64,000 bases of DNA from Argentina anserina (taxonomy: Eukaryota; Streptophyta; Magnoliopsida; Rosales; Rosaceae), in the NCBI RefSeq assembly GCF_933775445.1, contig NC_065872.1:15252001-15316000 (forward strand), in the 5' to 3' direction. A model generated the notes under the pieces. The model was given only the letters and a program-made list of their open reading frames with translations. It was not told the origin of the DNA and made no database searches. Position 1 is the first letter of the stretch. Every line of letters starts with the position of its first letter. Shown here piece after piece: positions 63,317 through 64,000 of the stretch. The position numbers and the translations under genes were made by a program.

Positions 63317-64000
63317 GTATTAAATGGATAATCTTGTCTTTTAACACAATAAATGTTGCTTAATTCCCGAAGCTTCAAAGTATACTTATTAGGGCTGGCA
63401 TTTTCTCCCGAGAAAAACCGAGTCAACCATGTTCGAGCCGAGCCACTGGCTTCGGTAGCCGACCATCTCGGTAGCCAAGCTGTCGGTATGGTTGTACCTA
63501 GCCGAAGAGGAAGACGCGGTATGGCTGTGGTATTCATTTTGTTGAGATACAGTATTACCATACCGTACCGAATTATATGTATATTGACACAAATACGTAT
63601 GTGATATACGCAACATATATGCCATTTTGCAAGAGGTAGGAGTCAAAACCCCAACCTCATGGATATGGAGCTTGCATCAAACCACCAGACCAAAAGTCCC
63701 TCTAGTTATTTTATATGCAAACATTATATTTATAACATCATAGGGTTGTTGAAGTCTTAAACTTCTTCGGTGCTTCTTCTTTGTCATACAATCATTCTAC
63801 TTCTTGATTAAACATGTAGAACACAACAACTTCAATTCTTCATTCTCCTCTTTCGTCATTGAATTGTTTCTTGACTTCTACCTAATCGATTGATCGAATA
63901 ATCTAAACCCACTTTCTTCCTCTCATTTTCTTCAATCTTGTGCTTCTTTCCTAATTATCGCCTCTTGCGTTACTAGTTTCTTTTCTAAATCCAGATACCC
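63317..64000. other. Right-hand end region with element fragments
   Basis: No gene. TAGGGCTGGCATTTTCTCCC at about 63390 looks like the start of a known plant hAT MITE terminus, but no matching right end is seen. A tRNA-like piece (next entry) lies to its right. The last 250 bp are T/C-rich and unassigned. Confidence 0.4.
63630..63706 (-). mobile_element. Degenerate tRNA-derived SINE-like piece
   Basis: On the minus strand TTTTGGTCTGGTGGTTTGAT resembles an A-box region and GGTTTTGACTCCTAC a worn B box, at tRNA-like spacing. No cloverleaf. It could equally be part of another repeat. Confidence 0.3.

Noticed and set aside
62904..63347. 147-codon minus-strand ORF near the hAT right end
   Set aside because: It crosses the element's terminus and duplication, is rich in Ser/Thr/Pro without a domain, and is more likely the leader region of the element.

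Overview
This is nuclear DNA from a flowering plant, almost certainly a eudicot. The genes are intron-rich with GT-AG borders, the intergenic DNA is AT-rich, and the proteins read like those of Arabidopsis and other dicots (callose synthase, MAPKKK3, DRM3, HPY2/MMS21). Plant DNA transposons and retrotransposons fill the gaps. A rosid, perhaps Rosaceae, is a guess from overall look only. No bacterial, organellar or CRISPR-like content was seen.

Layout. 1-1130: a solo-LTR-like sequence with internal 82-bp repeats. 1404-1960: two unrecognised exon-like pieces. 3254-4114 (+): an intronless matrix metalloproteinase. 5514-6263 (+): a frameshifted B3-domain gene. 6814-9099 (-): a two-exon BTB/POZ gene. 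9521-10977: two MITEs. 11187-14220 (+): HPY2/MMS21, a SUMO E3 ligase, with a 2-bp frame problem in an AT repeat. 15553-19804 (+): DRM3-like methyltransferase homologue with UBA domains. About 20075-23535: a decayed LINE. 24352-37477 (-): callose synthase 5, about 13 kb. 38245-43475: a decayed Ty1/copia element coding on the minus strand. 43.5-48 kb: intergenic DNA with a SINE-like piece and a 544-bp hAT MITE. 48133-52222 (+): MAPKKK3. 54-56 kb: gene debris (short basic ORF, truncated NHL/LEA-2 gene, F-box pseudogene). 58477-63316: a 4.84-kb hAT transposon with a second hAT MITE (60739-61341) nested in its transposase.

The host genes are unrelated single genes, not an operon or cluster: cell-wall callose synthesis, MAPK signalling, RNA-directed DNA methylation, SUMOylation, extracellular proteolysis and a BTB protein. 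The notable theme is hAT-type elements: at least four are delimited by 8-bp target-site duplications that can be read by eye (one of these decayed), plus one full-length relative carrying transposase remnants. I did not find a convincing new biological system. The strongest observations are the nested hAT pair, the likely parent/MITE relation between 58477-63316 and 45712-46255, and the microsatellite frameshift in the SP-RING exon of HPY2.
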